From positions 75,813-94,867 of the forward strand of contig QKYT01000474.1 in NCBI GenBank assembly GCA_003550305.1: a stretch of 19,055 bases of DNA, given 5' to 3'. A program made the position numbers and the translations under genes. The notes beneath the pieces were generated by a model. The model saw only the letters and a list, made by a program, of their open reading frames with translations, did not search any database and had not been told where the DNA came from. Every line of letters begins with the position of its first letter. Position 1 is the first letter of the stretch. Source of the stretch: Glomus cerebriforme. Its lineage: Eukaryota; Glomeromycota; Glomeromycetes; Glomerales; Glomeraceae. Below, piece after piece: positions 8,466-18,862 of the stretch.

Positions 8466-10149
8466 TTTTTGGGATAAACTAGGTAGTATCACGAGTTTGC
8501 GTTACATGCATTATAAATCTTAAAATCGGCGAAAAAAAAAAATTTATCTGTCCCATCTTGCCGACGTTAAAAGACTGATTTTTAGGACTTTATTGTATGT
8601 TCTGGTTGAAATAAGCCAGGTTCTTTAATTTAGTTATAAAGTTGACCGAAAAACTGGAATAGTAGAGTGTAATAATGACGATCTAAAAGAAAAAGTTTTT
8701 TAAAGAATTTGCTTTTGTTCTGTAGAGAGAGAACTTTTTGGAAGTAGATTGTTTTTTAACCACCATTTGAAAAATCATTAGAAAATCAATCTAAATTATC
8801 AAATGGTAAGACTTTTGTAATGTAATTACAAAGTTTAATCAATTAACCTAATGTATTAACCATATAATAACAATAATATTATTTACAGAATTATAGTTTT
8901 TCAGATTTGATGTCCAAATTATTTTGTCGGCTAAAAGGATATCGTCACTAATGGAATGATATTGAATTATTCCATTTTTTTAACTGCTCCCGCTATTAAT
9001 CAAGTACCACAAAAATTTTGAAATATTTACGGAATTGAAGATTTATTAAATAAAAAATTCATCCCCTTCCCTCCACGTTCAAGAATTCTCCCTATTGAAT
9101 ACTATTCATCCCATGATGGTTATGAAAATAATAGACAAATTATGATAATATATTTTTAATTTGTCGGATGTCTCGGATCTCACTAATTGTTGAAAGCAAA
9201 TTGGTTATCGAAAATGCTGTGGGGATCTAAATGATATGGTAATGAAAGAATTATTTATGGTGTCCTTCCCCCAACTTCAGTACAATACTGACGTTCTTTG
9301 TTGAATCATTATCATTATGTTGACAAACGACTGGTGGCAGGAATCATTTGTAGTAAATGCCAAGTTTTCTCGCGATATTGTATACTTGGGTAATTATTGA
9401 TTTATGATTTGTGTCAATTTATATTTCAAACTTACTAGATAATTTATGATAGGATATTCCTTCTAATCAAGCAAGAGTAAACGTTACTAATTCAAGATGC
9501 ATCGTTAAATGCTTATGTAAAGCAAATTAGCTTGTCGAGTACAAGGTATTTTTTATCTTATATTTATATTTTAATATTCATTTGTGTATTGCCAAGACCG
9601 TAATGACACGAAGAATTATGATAATTTATAGATAAATAAACAAAAATTATTTTCCAAGGAGCTAAATCAAGAAACAAATAGATCTTTTTAATGATAATAT
9701 TTGTAAAGTGTTATTATAATTTACAAAATGTTAATATTATTAAAGTATAAAATTATAATAAAATCCTCTTTTTTAATTGTCTATTAGACGAAGGAGTTGG
9801 ATGATGTTGATATTTAATTGAACTACCAACGTGCAAATTTTTTTCTTCGCATCGGCAATCGATCATTTATATTTTCCATAATCTTATCCATTTAATCTTA
9901 CAAGAAAAAGTCCTATTCGTCTAAAATCTAAAAAAAAATTATATTCACATCATCTATTCCAAAAAAAAATTATTCACACTCACAAACAAACGTATATCTT
10001 TATCATTTTACAATTAATTCAATTAATTCCTTATACGACACCAGAATAATCATCTTCCTTGAGTTACACTTTCACAACTCTTAATATAACATTTTTAGCT
10101 GTAACAGCTTCGAGTAAAATACAATATTCAGTAAATCCGCAATTCAAAA

Positions 10150-12050
10150 AGAAAAAACTGTTGAAATAAATCTCAACTTGAGCATATTTTGTTAATACGT
10201 AAGTCGGATCTTTAAAAGAAAAAAATGTTTACGACTCTGAAAAACAAAATATGTATACAGGTAAGCTTTTATTGTATGTTTTGCCAATTACGTTTTTATA
10301 AACAATACACGTAATACCCTACAAAGATATACTCTACGTGCCAGGTATATATGAAATAGTGGATGAAATCTCGGTAAACGCTGTTGATAATAAGGTATTA
10401 ATTAAATTTTGGCACAATTAGTCGTAAATTGGTGGTTAAATGCATAAAATGACTTCTTTTTCTTAATGTCAGGTTCATTATTTTAGTTAATATAAAGAGA
10501 GAAGATTTTCATTTATAATAATGGAAAATGAATACCCATTGAAATACACAAGGAACAAACCATTTTGGTTCCCAAATTTATTTTTGGACACCTGTTGACA
10601 ACTTCAAATTATGATGATAGTGAAAAGAAAGTTACTGGTGGTCGCAATGATTACGGTGCTAATTTGGCGAACATTTTTAGTAGTGGAAATAACTGATTCT
10701 TCAATTTGCAAGAAATATCGCCAAACATGTTAGGACAATATGCCTGTAATCGAAAACCAAAACTTACTTGAAAAATTTAATATGCTCACTTTGAAGAAGC
10801 GTATTTGATACGATAGGATTATGTGTTAATGATATTAAAGTATTCTCAAATATTGAAAGATTGAAACTAATAACTTTCAAAGAATATATGCAATTGCATT
10901 TGGGTGAGCGAGACAAGCCGCAAACATCAATCGTATATGAACATGTTAATGAGCGATGGGAAATTGGAGCTCTTCCTTCTCCAGAATTCAATTCCAACAA
11001 GTAAGTATTCTATTCATTGTTTAATCTTGTATTAAATTATGTAAAATTATTTTGATTAATTATTTATTTGTTCGTCATCAAAATGATAGGTGAGCCTCAT
11101 TAACAGCATATGTACCTCAAAAGGTGAAAGCAGACAAATTGCAGATAGGAGCGAACATTGAAAAGAATCGTGTTAAGAACCGTATGTGGATTTTTGTCAA
11201 ATGTTTGATTGAAATCCACCATTTGATTCTCAGACAAATGAAAATCTTACATTGAAGTTGGCTCTTCAATGTAATCCAAGTGACGCGTTTTTTAATAAGT
11301 GCAAGTTATTATATCATTTAAAGAAAGTTATTTGATTTTTTTTTATAACATTATTCAAATGTGGTATTGTTGATCTGTAGTAGATGATGTTAATATAAAG
11401 AATTAAATGAGAAGTAAGTATAGTTTCTTTAATTTTTTTTATTTATGGAATTTTTTCAAATATATGTTAAAATAGAATCACAGGTATCCCGAAAATTTTC
11501 CACTTAGAGAAAACCTATTAAATGTCCGAGAAGGTTCCCATGCCCAGATCGTGAATAATACAGAGATCCAACGTATCAAGCAAATTTTTTGTGATCATGA
11601 CAGATTAAGATCACAATGGAATTCATATAAAGCAATTTTATGGATCATTAATTTTATTCTTTTTCTCCTCGTTAAGAATGAAAGATTTCTTGTTGTTGGA
11701 ATTCAGTCGAAGTATGAATTTAAGACTGATAATTAATTTTAAGATAAATCTTTATTTATATTATTTTTATTATAGTGTACGAAAGGTGATATGAAAAGTC
11801 GTTTTTTACATTCCTGGATATGAAAAAATGATCCCTGATATTAAAAGATGGAAAATCATATATTATAAGGTATCTATCTTAATCAATATTATTTACAAAA
11901 GAATGATGAATATTCATATTTTTATGTTACTAGTGGACTTGGTACTTCTAGTTCTAATGAAGCGAAAAAATACTAAATTATCATAAAACCTTTAGGCTGA
12001 TTAACGCGAATTAATTGACATGGTCTTTAGGAAAAAAAAAGCAAGAACTT
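10150..12050 (+). pseudogene. TOP2: DNA topoisomerase II (TOP2) pseudogene, 3'-truncated, introns retained
   Basis: Fragments appear in family order. They are QLEHIL (10174 on), VPGIYEIVDEI and VNAVDNK (to 10394), and YNNGK then a stop with IPIEIHKEQ (10514-10558). Next come IFGHLLTTSNYDD and the GHKL loop GGRNDYGAN (10637-10663), where functional enzymes have Gly and Lys. VYEHVNERWEIG follows, then QFQQ spliced to VSLINSI, RMWIFVKCLIE with a frameshift to NPPFDSQTNENLTLK, and FPLRENLLNVREGSHAQI (from 11497). IMTD-stop-DHNG is the second toprim motif (stop TAA at 11606-11608), then a YYK/GLGTS pair across an intron, and RELIDMVFRKKKA. Introns are recognisable at 10261-10326, 11001-11089 and about 11870-11933, so it is not a retrocopy. 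About 100 or more residues including the first toprim motif (EGDSA) are missing between 11310 and 11490. Nothing downstream matches the winged-helix or tower domains. It is non-functional; a working copy must lie elsewhere. Confidence 0.92.
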
Positions 12051-12749
12051 AGGAATAAAGCTAGATTTATTCAAATAAAGAGTAAAAATAATCTTAAATT
12101 TGAAGGCACAATGAAGGAAAGAGTGAATTGGTGAATATAGTTTCTGAAGTAGAAGAAATGATAGATATCCAAATTTTAAAGAATTAGAGAATTAGATAGG
12201 ACCGCCAAATTATAAGAAAAAAAAGGAGAATGAAGAAATACGGTACGGGCTCGATCACGTGACATGCTATATAATTTGTCACCCTGTGTGACTGTGTCTC
12301 GCTTTCTGGGTTTCATTTTTACTATGTATTCTGGGAACTTAAAATTTTTTTCGATATGAAAATCCTATTTGTCATCTATTATTTATTTGTCACTTATTTA
12401 ATTTACCGCTATAATGCCGGCCAAAAATTACGGATCTTTAGACAACTAGAAAAAAAAAAAAAGAGGATGAGACTCTGAAATTAATGACTTGCTTGTGACT
12501 TAGGTCATCGATCTTGATATTTGAAATTGTAGTGTCAATCGAAATTTCAATAATTTTATTTATATAAAAGAAAAAAGGTTACACATACTATAAGTTGAAT
12601 AAAAAAAATTATATATCGAAGGAAAAAATATCGTGCTATATGTTTAACAAAAATATATAAACAATAAAAATAAAGTACAGTAATAAAATAATAAAAATAT
12701 CAATTTTTTTTTTGATTGCAATATTATAGTTCATAACTATTCAAATAAC
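12051..12749. other. Spacer between TOP2 relic and pseudokinase 3' end
   Basis: The topoisomerase similarity stops near 12045 and no downstream domains follow. The rest is AT-rich except for a moderately GC-rich patch at about 12240-12310. It probably holds the pseudokinase 3' UTR near 12600-12749 (minus), which is inferred from position only. Confidence 0.5.
12255..12262. promoter_or_regulatory. TCACGTGA palindrome (E-box-like)
   Basis: A perfect copy between the TOP2 relic and the 3' end of the pseudokinase, in a locally GC-richer patch (about 12240-12310). Confidence 0.25.
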
Positions 12750-14089
12750 TTAAATTTTTAATAAACTCATTAATTCATCAATAAATTCTGCCATATCATT
12801 ATTAACATCTTTTGAAAGACCTTTTATAAAAGGATTAAGTAATCGAGATGTATAATAGGCTTCTGAATGAGGAATATCTTCAATAAATTGAGGATTTGCA
12901 TTTCTATAATTTACTGTTCCAGAATTTGGATCAATTGAATGACGAAATGAAGAAATTAATTTCTCTACTTCAATAGCATTTGGTCTATTATCCGGATTCG
13001 AATCCCAACATATTTTCATTAAGTCAATGAAATATTTTGGTACTTTCAGCTCATTTATTTCAGGTCTAATTCCATTACAAATACTTAATACCAGATTGTT
13101 ATCATGAGCGCAACCGTTAAAAGGTCGTTTTCCAGTTGCAACAAAATACATAATCATGGCGAAACTATATATATCTGCCGCTTGGGTATAAAGATTTCCT
13201 TCTAATACTTCAGGAGCTACATAAGGCATAACTCCGTAAATTTTGATATCATCTGTATTACCAGTTTCCCCACATAATCCTATATCTGAAATACATAATG
13301 AATCTGAGTATATTAAGGAAGTATTATTTGTTAAAATATTTCCCATATGAAAATTACAATGAACCATTTGGTTTTGATGTATAGTTCTAAGACCTCTAAT
13401 AATATTTAACAATGAACATATTTTATGGTACCAACTAAGGCTATAATAATCTTTACTTAAATGATAATAAAAATTTCCACCTTTTGCGTATTGAGTAACC
13501 ATGATATAATCTTTTGTATCTGGATGTTGAGATATTCCATATATTTGAAGAATATTATCATTTTTAATAGAACATGTTTTAACCTATCATCAAAAATACA
13601 AAAAAAAAANAAAAANAAAAATAAAAATAAAAATAAAATAAAATAAAATAAAATGAAATTAAAAATAAAATAAAGGATTTAAATTATTTTATAAAAAAGA
13701 TTCCATACCTCATTTAAAAATTTATCAGAAATATTTTGTGAGTTGTGTAGATATTTTAAAGCAACTTCAAAATACCTACTCCTTTTATATACCTTTTCAT
13801 CTTCATCATAATCTAATGGACCGTCTTTCCATATTGCTGAATATACCGTAGCAAAACCGCCTTTACCTATTTTTCTAATATTAACAAATTGATTGTATGG
13901 TATCCATTCAAATACTATATCATGATATTGATTAATTTTTAGTTGCATTTCTTGAATTAAATTATCAATTTTTTCATTTCCGCTTGTCCAGTTTGCAAAT
14001 CTTTTTTTTAACATAATTATTTGACATGGCTTACACCATTTATGATTTACAGATATATATCGTTCACCACATATTTTACAATGATACAT
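12750..14089 (-). CDS. Probable TKL-like pseudokinase with N-terminal Cys-pair motif (2 exons)
   Basis: Spliced model: 13709-14089 and 12750-13583, giving 404 aa. The Cys pairs are C4/C7 and C19/C22, spaced as in a small zinc ribbon. The kinase domain shows the Gly loop G75-K-G-G-F-A-T-V-Y83, Lys112 in VALK, Glu127, S-D227-I-G-L, P-Y-V-A-P-E and D-I-Y-S-F. The catalytic loop reads H202-C-N204-F-H-M-G-N209, so the catalytic-base Asp is Asn (codon AAT, one transition from GAT). ATP- and Mg-binding residues remain, so nucleotide binding is plausible, but phosphotransfer should be strongly reduced. The uninterrupted frame argues for maintenance as a scaffold or regulator rather than decay. The layout and first intron position match the kinase at 5134-6511; the two genes are paralogs about 6 kb apart, with a topoisomerase II relic between them. 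Residues after the kinase domain resemble no named domain. Confidence 0.88.
13584..13708 (-). other. Intron of the 12750-14089 kinase, enlarged by A-rich repeat
   Basis: This 125-bp GT-AG intron is in phase 0 directly after Glu127, the equivalent of intron 1 in the other kinase. The donor is GTATGG and the acceptor is GATGATAG. It holds a simple repeat (plus-strand AAAAT/AAAATA units, about 13600-13675) with two ambiguous bases, 13610 and 13616, which accounts for its extra length. Confidence 0.88.
13600..13675. repeat. Low-complexity A-rich / (AAAAT)n tract
   Basis: A run of A bases with two Ns passes into repeated AAAAT/AAAATA units. It lies wholly inside the pseudokinase intron. Tracts of this kind are prone to slippage and to assembly error, so the true length is uncertain. 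Confidence 0.85.
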
Positions 14090-16262
14090 AATATCGATTT
14101 TTAGATGATATTTTGAAAGTTATTTTTTAAATTTCAAAATTGGAGGGAGGATTTTATATTTTAATGATTGTATGATCATTAATTAACTAATCAGGAAACA
14201 ATGATCGAATAAATGATTTGTACAATGAAACTGTCTTACCATCTTACAGTTACTATGTGTCTAATATATGTCTCGTGTTTTGTGATAAACTTTATGCCGA
14301 TCATATTTAACGTATTAATTTGGACAATTGCCGGTATTTATTAGCTTAAAGTACAGCTCTAAGGTTTATTTTATGATTTTTATGCTTCTTTTTTGGAAAA
14401 GCTCTCTATCACATAAAAGGGGCAGTTGTTTAGAATACATTTGCATGAGAGTTATTGAAATATAAACAATAGTAAATCCCAAATCCACTTACCCCCATTG
14501 TGTCTATTCTCGTCAAAACTTTATACTGTTACAACAGAAATGCTTTTCCAACCAATGAAATTATAAATTATATCTACAATAAGCATCACAGTGCGCATAG
14601 TAATGTAATACCGTAGTATAAATTATCAATGAATTACTATATTTCAATAAACCTTTGATCGCGGAAAATGGTTTTCAAAATTTCGTAATTTCTTTATACC
14701 AAAGCCTAAACAATGTCATTACCAAATTAGATTTACTGATTTATAATATATATATATATATATAATTCGCAATTCCTCTTTTTTACTCCTGACGTTTGAT
14801 ATGCCTTTTTATTTACTGGCCGGCCAAAACATCAAAAATTCGAATACATACACATTTATACACATTTTTATTTATTTCACTTCTGGGAAATAGAAACCAT
14901 AATCTTTTAAAATAAAATTATTCATTTCTACTCTAATTTAAACCAACAACCGAACTTCGTGGTTATTATAATCAACAAAATAATCAAGTTGGTAGTTTTC
15001 ATAAAGCAGAAATTTATTTTAAAACCACAGTACATCGTTAAATCCTGATCAAAGTGGGGTTTTGAGACTTCTATCACTTTCTTTAACAAATAAACAAAAT
15101 TTATTTTTCTTTCGCAAGTTGTTATTTTACTGTGTCAATTTCTACATATATTATGATATACTGTATGTATAAATGCAGATCGTATTGAGTAACAAGTATT
15201 GATTGTAAAGATGGAAATAAAATTACTCTCGGTCTAAACGATAGAGATTTAATAAATGATTGGCCTGATAAAGTTTATTAATTTCCCATAAATGGAAATG
15301 TGAAGTCAATTAAAACGAGAAAGTATACCTGAACATTCCTTTATGTTAAATAGAGTATTATTTCAAATATGAAACAATATGATACGATACGAAAATCTAT
15401 TCAGGGTGAAACATTTAAGAATGGCTTTGAAAACATTAGCATTATGGGTTTAGGATAAATTAAATCAAACCCCGAAAAATTCCCGTTCCCGATTCATTTC
15501 CTCTGAACACAGGTGATCGGTGTTTTTTTTGAACTTTGGAACGATTTATATTATTATTTGACTGTCTGAACAGTTTTTCCGATCTAAAAATCAAAAAATT
15601 GGTTGCAATACTTTAATTATTTAGATTATTTTATTCTTCTCTGCTGGCGAGTTTTTTTAAATCGCGAAGTGCTGCTTTTGCTATTGTTTCTAACTTCTAT
15701 ATTTAACAATTTAAAGCCAAATTCAGACATTGGCGTAAAATTTTAATTTGTTATTACATGCATCAAATTTGCTATGACATGATAGTAAAAGAAAAAAAAA
15801 AACCTTTATACACATATCATGATTACTTCAAAGATAAACAAAAGCAATACTGTAATTATATAATTTATTTGTAATGATAGATTTATAAAAGATAAAAAAC
15901 TTTTAAAAGCCAATTGCGTAATCAAATATTTTTATTACTTTTATCATTTTTACGCGTGCAGCAACAAAAATTCCGTAAAGAGAAGTTAATTATTTTAGTA
16001 TTCAAAATTCAAAATATAACTAAAATTATCAATGAAATCATTTTTATCGGTTTCTGTTAATAAAATAAAGTCCTGTCTATATGACAATATTACACTTATA
16101 CAAAATTATTTTACAGAAAAAAATTTTGTTAATCATAAAAACACTCGTTAACCTCGATTCAATAATATTTATTAATTAAAAATATCAACGGAATTGGACA
16201 AGTAAAATGCAACTGAATGGTCCATAAAATCATTTTTATTAACTTTCGATAATATTAATTAA
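14090..16262. other. 5' flank of the pseudokinase; no gene seen
   Basis: AT-rich, with the microsatellite at 14746-14764 and the rare GC-only palindrome GGCCGGCC at 14818-14825. A 27-codon coding-like fragment near 15205-15285 (NKITLGLNDRDLINDWPDK) is too short to call. Confidence 0.5.
14746..14764. repeat. (AT)n microsatellite
   Basis: A 19-bp uninterrupted alternating AT run lies in gene-free DNA upstream of the pseudokinase. It may vary in length between strains. Confidence 0.8.
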
Positions 16263-16400
16263 CGTACAACACATCCTCCACCAAACTCTAAAAATAAAAA
16301 ATGGACTGGATGGAATTTAGAAGATACACAATTGGGTCGCATTAAATGCGATTTGGCATATCAACTGGCTAACAAATACCAAATGGGTGGAACATTCTAG
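16263..16400 (+). pseudogene. Short unrecognised coding-like fragment
   Basis: A 45-codon frame with no Met start reads PPPNSKNKKWTGWNLEDTQ, then LGRIKCDLAYQLANKY, before TAG at 16398-16400. The composition (Trp, Asp, Gly, Cys, Pro) is unlike the surrounding AT-rich noise, so an exon remnant is possible. The length alone is not statistically convincing and no family is recognised. Confidence 0.25.
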
Positions 16401-16899
16401 ATGTTACAATAATGAACTTTTACTCTATTGGAGATTTAGAAATAATCTCTGACTAACGGTTAGTTGATAATTTATTATTAGAAGTGGATAAAAATGATTT
16501 TATCGATAATTTAGTTGTATTTTTTGAGGTTAACAGGTAGAAAGGATAATTTTATTATTAACGAAATTTTTTTTTTTTTGTAAAATAATTTGTGTAAATG
16601 TAATATAGTCATATAGATAGAAATTATTACTGTAATTGTTCTATTATAGAAATAGTACTATTGTTATAATATTTTATTTATTTTATTATTTCTATAGATT
16701 AATTTTATAATTTTTGTTGTTAAACGCGGAAAATTACACACCCTGATTAATTAATTATAAGAAATAATTCTAAGAAATATAGTAACTGAAAATTTTCACC
16801 ATTAACATTACCCACGCAGTGATAACAGGTATTTAAATGATTTGATTGTGCAAATATACTAAAGATATTTTGAAATAATTTGGATTAGTTAGTACACTT

Positions 16900-17362
16900 C
16901 TATATCAACTCTATGTACAGCGAAAATATTACACCATCATTAAAATCTAATAAATACTTTAATTTAACAGCAAGATTACATGATGCGCCATCAATAATTA
17001 TCCATTTTTTGGTATAATTTTGCTATTGCCTCGAAACAGAATATGAACAAGACCATGTTTATGAATAAATTAAGATCAGTAGATATTGTCCATAACATAT
17101 TTAAAATATTTCTCCCAACAAAGAACTCCCATTGATTCGTCAAAATACGAATGCTAGCAATGGAACCGCCTTGCTCTTCACCAATTGCTACTGTGTATAC
17201 TAAATCGTCTGGTGAATCAAGAATAATATTCTTTTCTGAGATTTCGAAAACGCGTATCCTACGTTACCAATAAATGGATAAACCCATTTTTCTTTGAAAT
17301 AAGAGCTATTAAATATAGCATAATATTTATTCTTAAGATACAATTTTTGATACTATTCTTAT
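16900..17362 (-). pseudogene. Unrecognised protein relic in four successive frames
   Basis: Going down the minus strand, an open frame after a possible acceptor AG near 17363 encodes FKEKWVYPFIGNVGYAF. It is followed in another frame by VFEISEKNIILDSPDDL, YTVAIGEEQGGSIASIRIL and TNQWEFFVGRN (about 17105-17270). A third frame gives KHGLVHILFRGNSKIIPK (17058-17009). After a one-base shift in an A6 run (17005-17010), a fourth gives KWIIIDGASCNLAVKLKYLL and a stop at 16900-16902. The pieces have normal protein composition and run in one direction, so a decayed gene (or a draft-quality gene with base errors) is likely. I do not recognise the family. A further minus-strand frame at 17510-17660 could be an upstream exon. 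Confidence 0.5.
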
Positions 17363-18105
17363 TCTAATATGAGAGAATAGACTACTAAAAATAAATTAAA
17401 ATCATTAGGGGTCAATATTAATATTTGAATAATAATAAAAATATATAATTAATAATTAATATTGGAATTCTTTATCTATACAGTAATACAAAGGACGCAA
17501 AGTAAAATGAGAACATTTTTACTTTTTTAAAACCAAGTATCTGTTCAAAAAATTATCAACAAAATTCAATGAATTTATCATTTTACAAAAAATCAAACGA
17601 TTAGGAAGGTTCAAATTTACCATAATCCATACAAACACGGCACAAGCTAACATCCATACTATTTCTCCTGGATAATAACTTATTTTCTACTAACGTAAAT
17701 TCATATAATGGAGTGGTAGATCAAAATGAAGACATTTTTCATAGACTATAGAGATCGAAAAATAGGAATTAAAAAGTATAGTTTGTAGAAGATTATAGTT
17801 ATATAGAAAATCAATGGGATTATTTTAAATTGAACTAATTATTATAAATTATTATAAATAATACTAAAACTTTCTAATGAATGGAACAATTTCGAACGAA
17901 AAATTCGAGATTAAACAAGTGAATTAATTTATTTAAATTACCTTATTAACTGATTATCATTTGAATTTTGACATATTTTGAAATTTTTGATTGTTGGAAA
18001 TTACTAAAGAGCTTATTTTTTTTTTACAAAATTTTCTTTACAAGAATATAATTAACGTCCATTGAATGAAAAGAAAAAAATCGTTCGAGAAAAAGCAGTC
18101 TCAAT

Positions 18106-18172
18106 TTACGGGATTATTCCACAATGCATATTGCCAAATCGACAATCATGCCCAGCATTAATAATCCGGTAA
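18106..18172. repeat. 67-bp inverted-repeat element
   Basis: TTACGGGATTATT (18106-18118) pairs with AATAATCCGGTAA (18160-18172) at 12 of 13 positions. The loop holds a relatively GC-rich 41 bp. It could be a tiny MITE remnant or simply a hairpin; no target duplication is seen. Confidence 0.4.
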
Positions 18173-18531
18173 TTACCTACCCATCAGGGTAGAAATCTAA
18201 TCTTACATTCTTGACTCTGTATGACTTACTTTCATTGACTCGAATATATGTAATTTAATATATGAGGGTCAATCAATGCATGGCTTTTCGTTATGTCATT
18301 TTGCATGTCAAAACTATTTTATATAAATAAAAAATGTATAATCCCAAAATTTAAATGATTTGTGCCAATTTTTAGAATTAGGTTTTTATGTCTTAAAAAC
18401 AACTTTATAAGCATGTAAAATACTAGTTATATGGTAATGATGAATTTATATTAGTTGATGCAAATAAAATAAAATAAAACCAATAGTTATATAATATTTA
18501 TTTTTTTTAGTGTAAAATCATTAAAATCATC

Positions 18532-18722
18532 AAAATTAAAAAATCAAAATATAATTCTCGTGACAAAAATACAAATAACTACTGAATATGTTAGCTGAAC
18601 AGATGAATTTATATTCATTTAAAAGAGAAGTTCAAGATATATCTAACAAATCCAAAATCACATGAATTGGACCACTGGTTGCTGAATAAGTGCGTCCAAT
18701 ATGTTTATTTTCAATTTTTGAA
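18532..18722. repeat. Diverged direct repeat, copy 1
   Basis: It aligns with 18863-19055 throughout (for example GTGACAAAAAT, CTGAATAAGTGCGTCCAATA and TTTATTTTCAATTTTTGAA), at a period of about 333 bp. The 140-bp spacer is not evidently repeated upstream, so this is a dispersed or partial tandem duplication rather than a satellite. Confidence 0.85.
18632..18722 (-). pseudogene. C-terminal coding tail, copy 1 (unrecognised protein)
   Basis: From 18715 down to TGA at 18632-18634 the minus strand encodes 27 residues, IENKHIGRTYSATSGPIHVI then LDLLDIS. Just upstream, a frame offset by one base reads CEDINDQVQKL, which suits the end of a coiled coil, so a frameshift or an unseen junction lies at about 18715-18722. 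No domain name can be given. The matching tail at 18965-19048 supports real coding ancestry. Confidence 0.5.
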
Positions 18723-18862
18723 CTTGATCATTAATATCTTCACATGTAGTGGTCTAATCTGAATGATCTTTGCTTCATAAGCTAGAAATTTGTTGGGTTT
18801 TAAATGATTATAAATTAATTGTTTAGCATGTACGCTGAAAGATTAATGATTATGTAACAACA

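Larger units (their letters stand above)
7704..10149. other. Long gene-free stretch
   Basis: I see no convincing gene. A 45-codon plus-strand frame at 9022-9159 (including KKFIPFPPRSRILPIEYY) and short protein-like pieces at 9280-9410 might be exon relics, but each is within what chance allows. The 5' flank of the TOP2 relic is included. Confidence 0.5.

Noticed and set aside
9022..9159. 45-codon open frame with PFPPRSRILPIEYY
   Set aside because: The length is within chance for many frames scanned, it has no neighbours in frame and no family is recognised; it is noted only in the spacer entry.
9255..9290. IIYGVLP-like string resembling the kinase activation segment
   Set aside because: The similarity covers only six or seven residues and flanking kinase motifs could not be placed.
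10764..11000. 78-aa minus-strand frame
   Set aside because: It is antisense to the topoisomerase II relic, which reads VYEHVNERWEIG on the plus strand.
11551..11736. 61-aa plus-strand frame taken as an independent gene
   Set aside because: It starts at GTG. Its first part (NNTEIQRIKQIF) is TOP2 relic in frame and the rest is the same relic read out of frame.
13461..13646. 61-aa plus-strand frame
   Set aside because: It is antisense to the kinase exon and runs into the A-rich intron tract.
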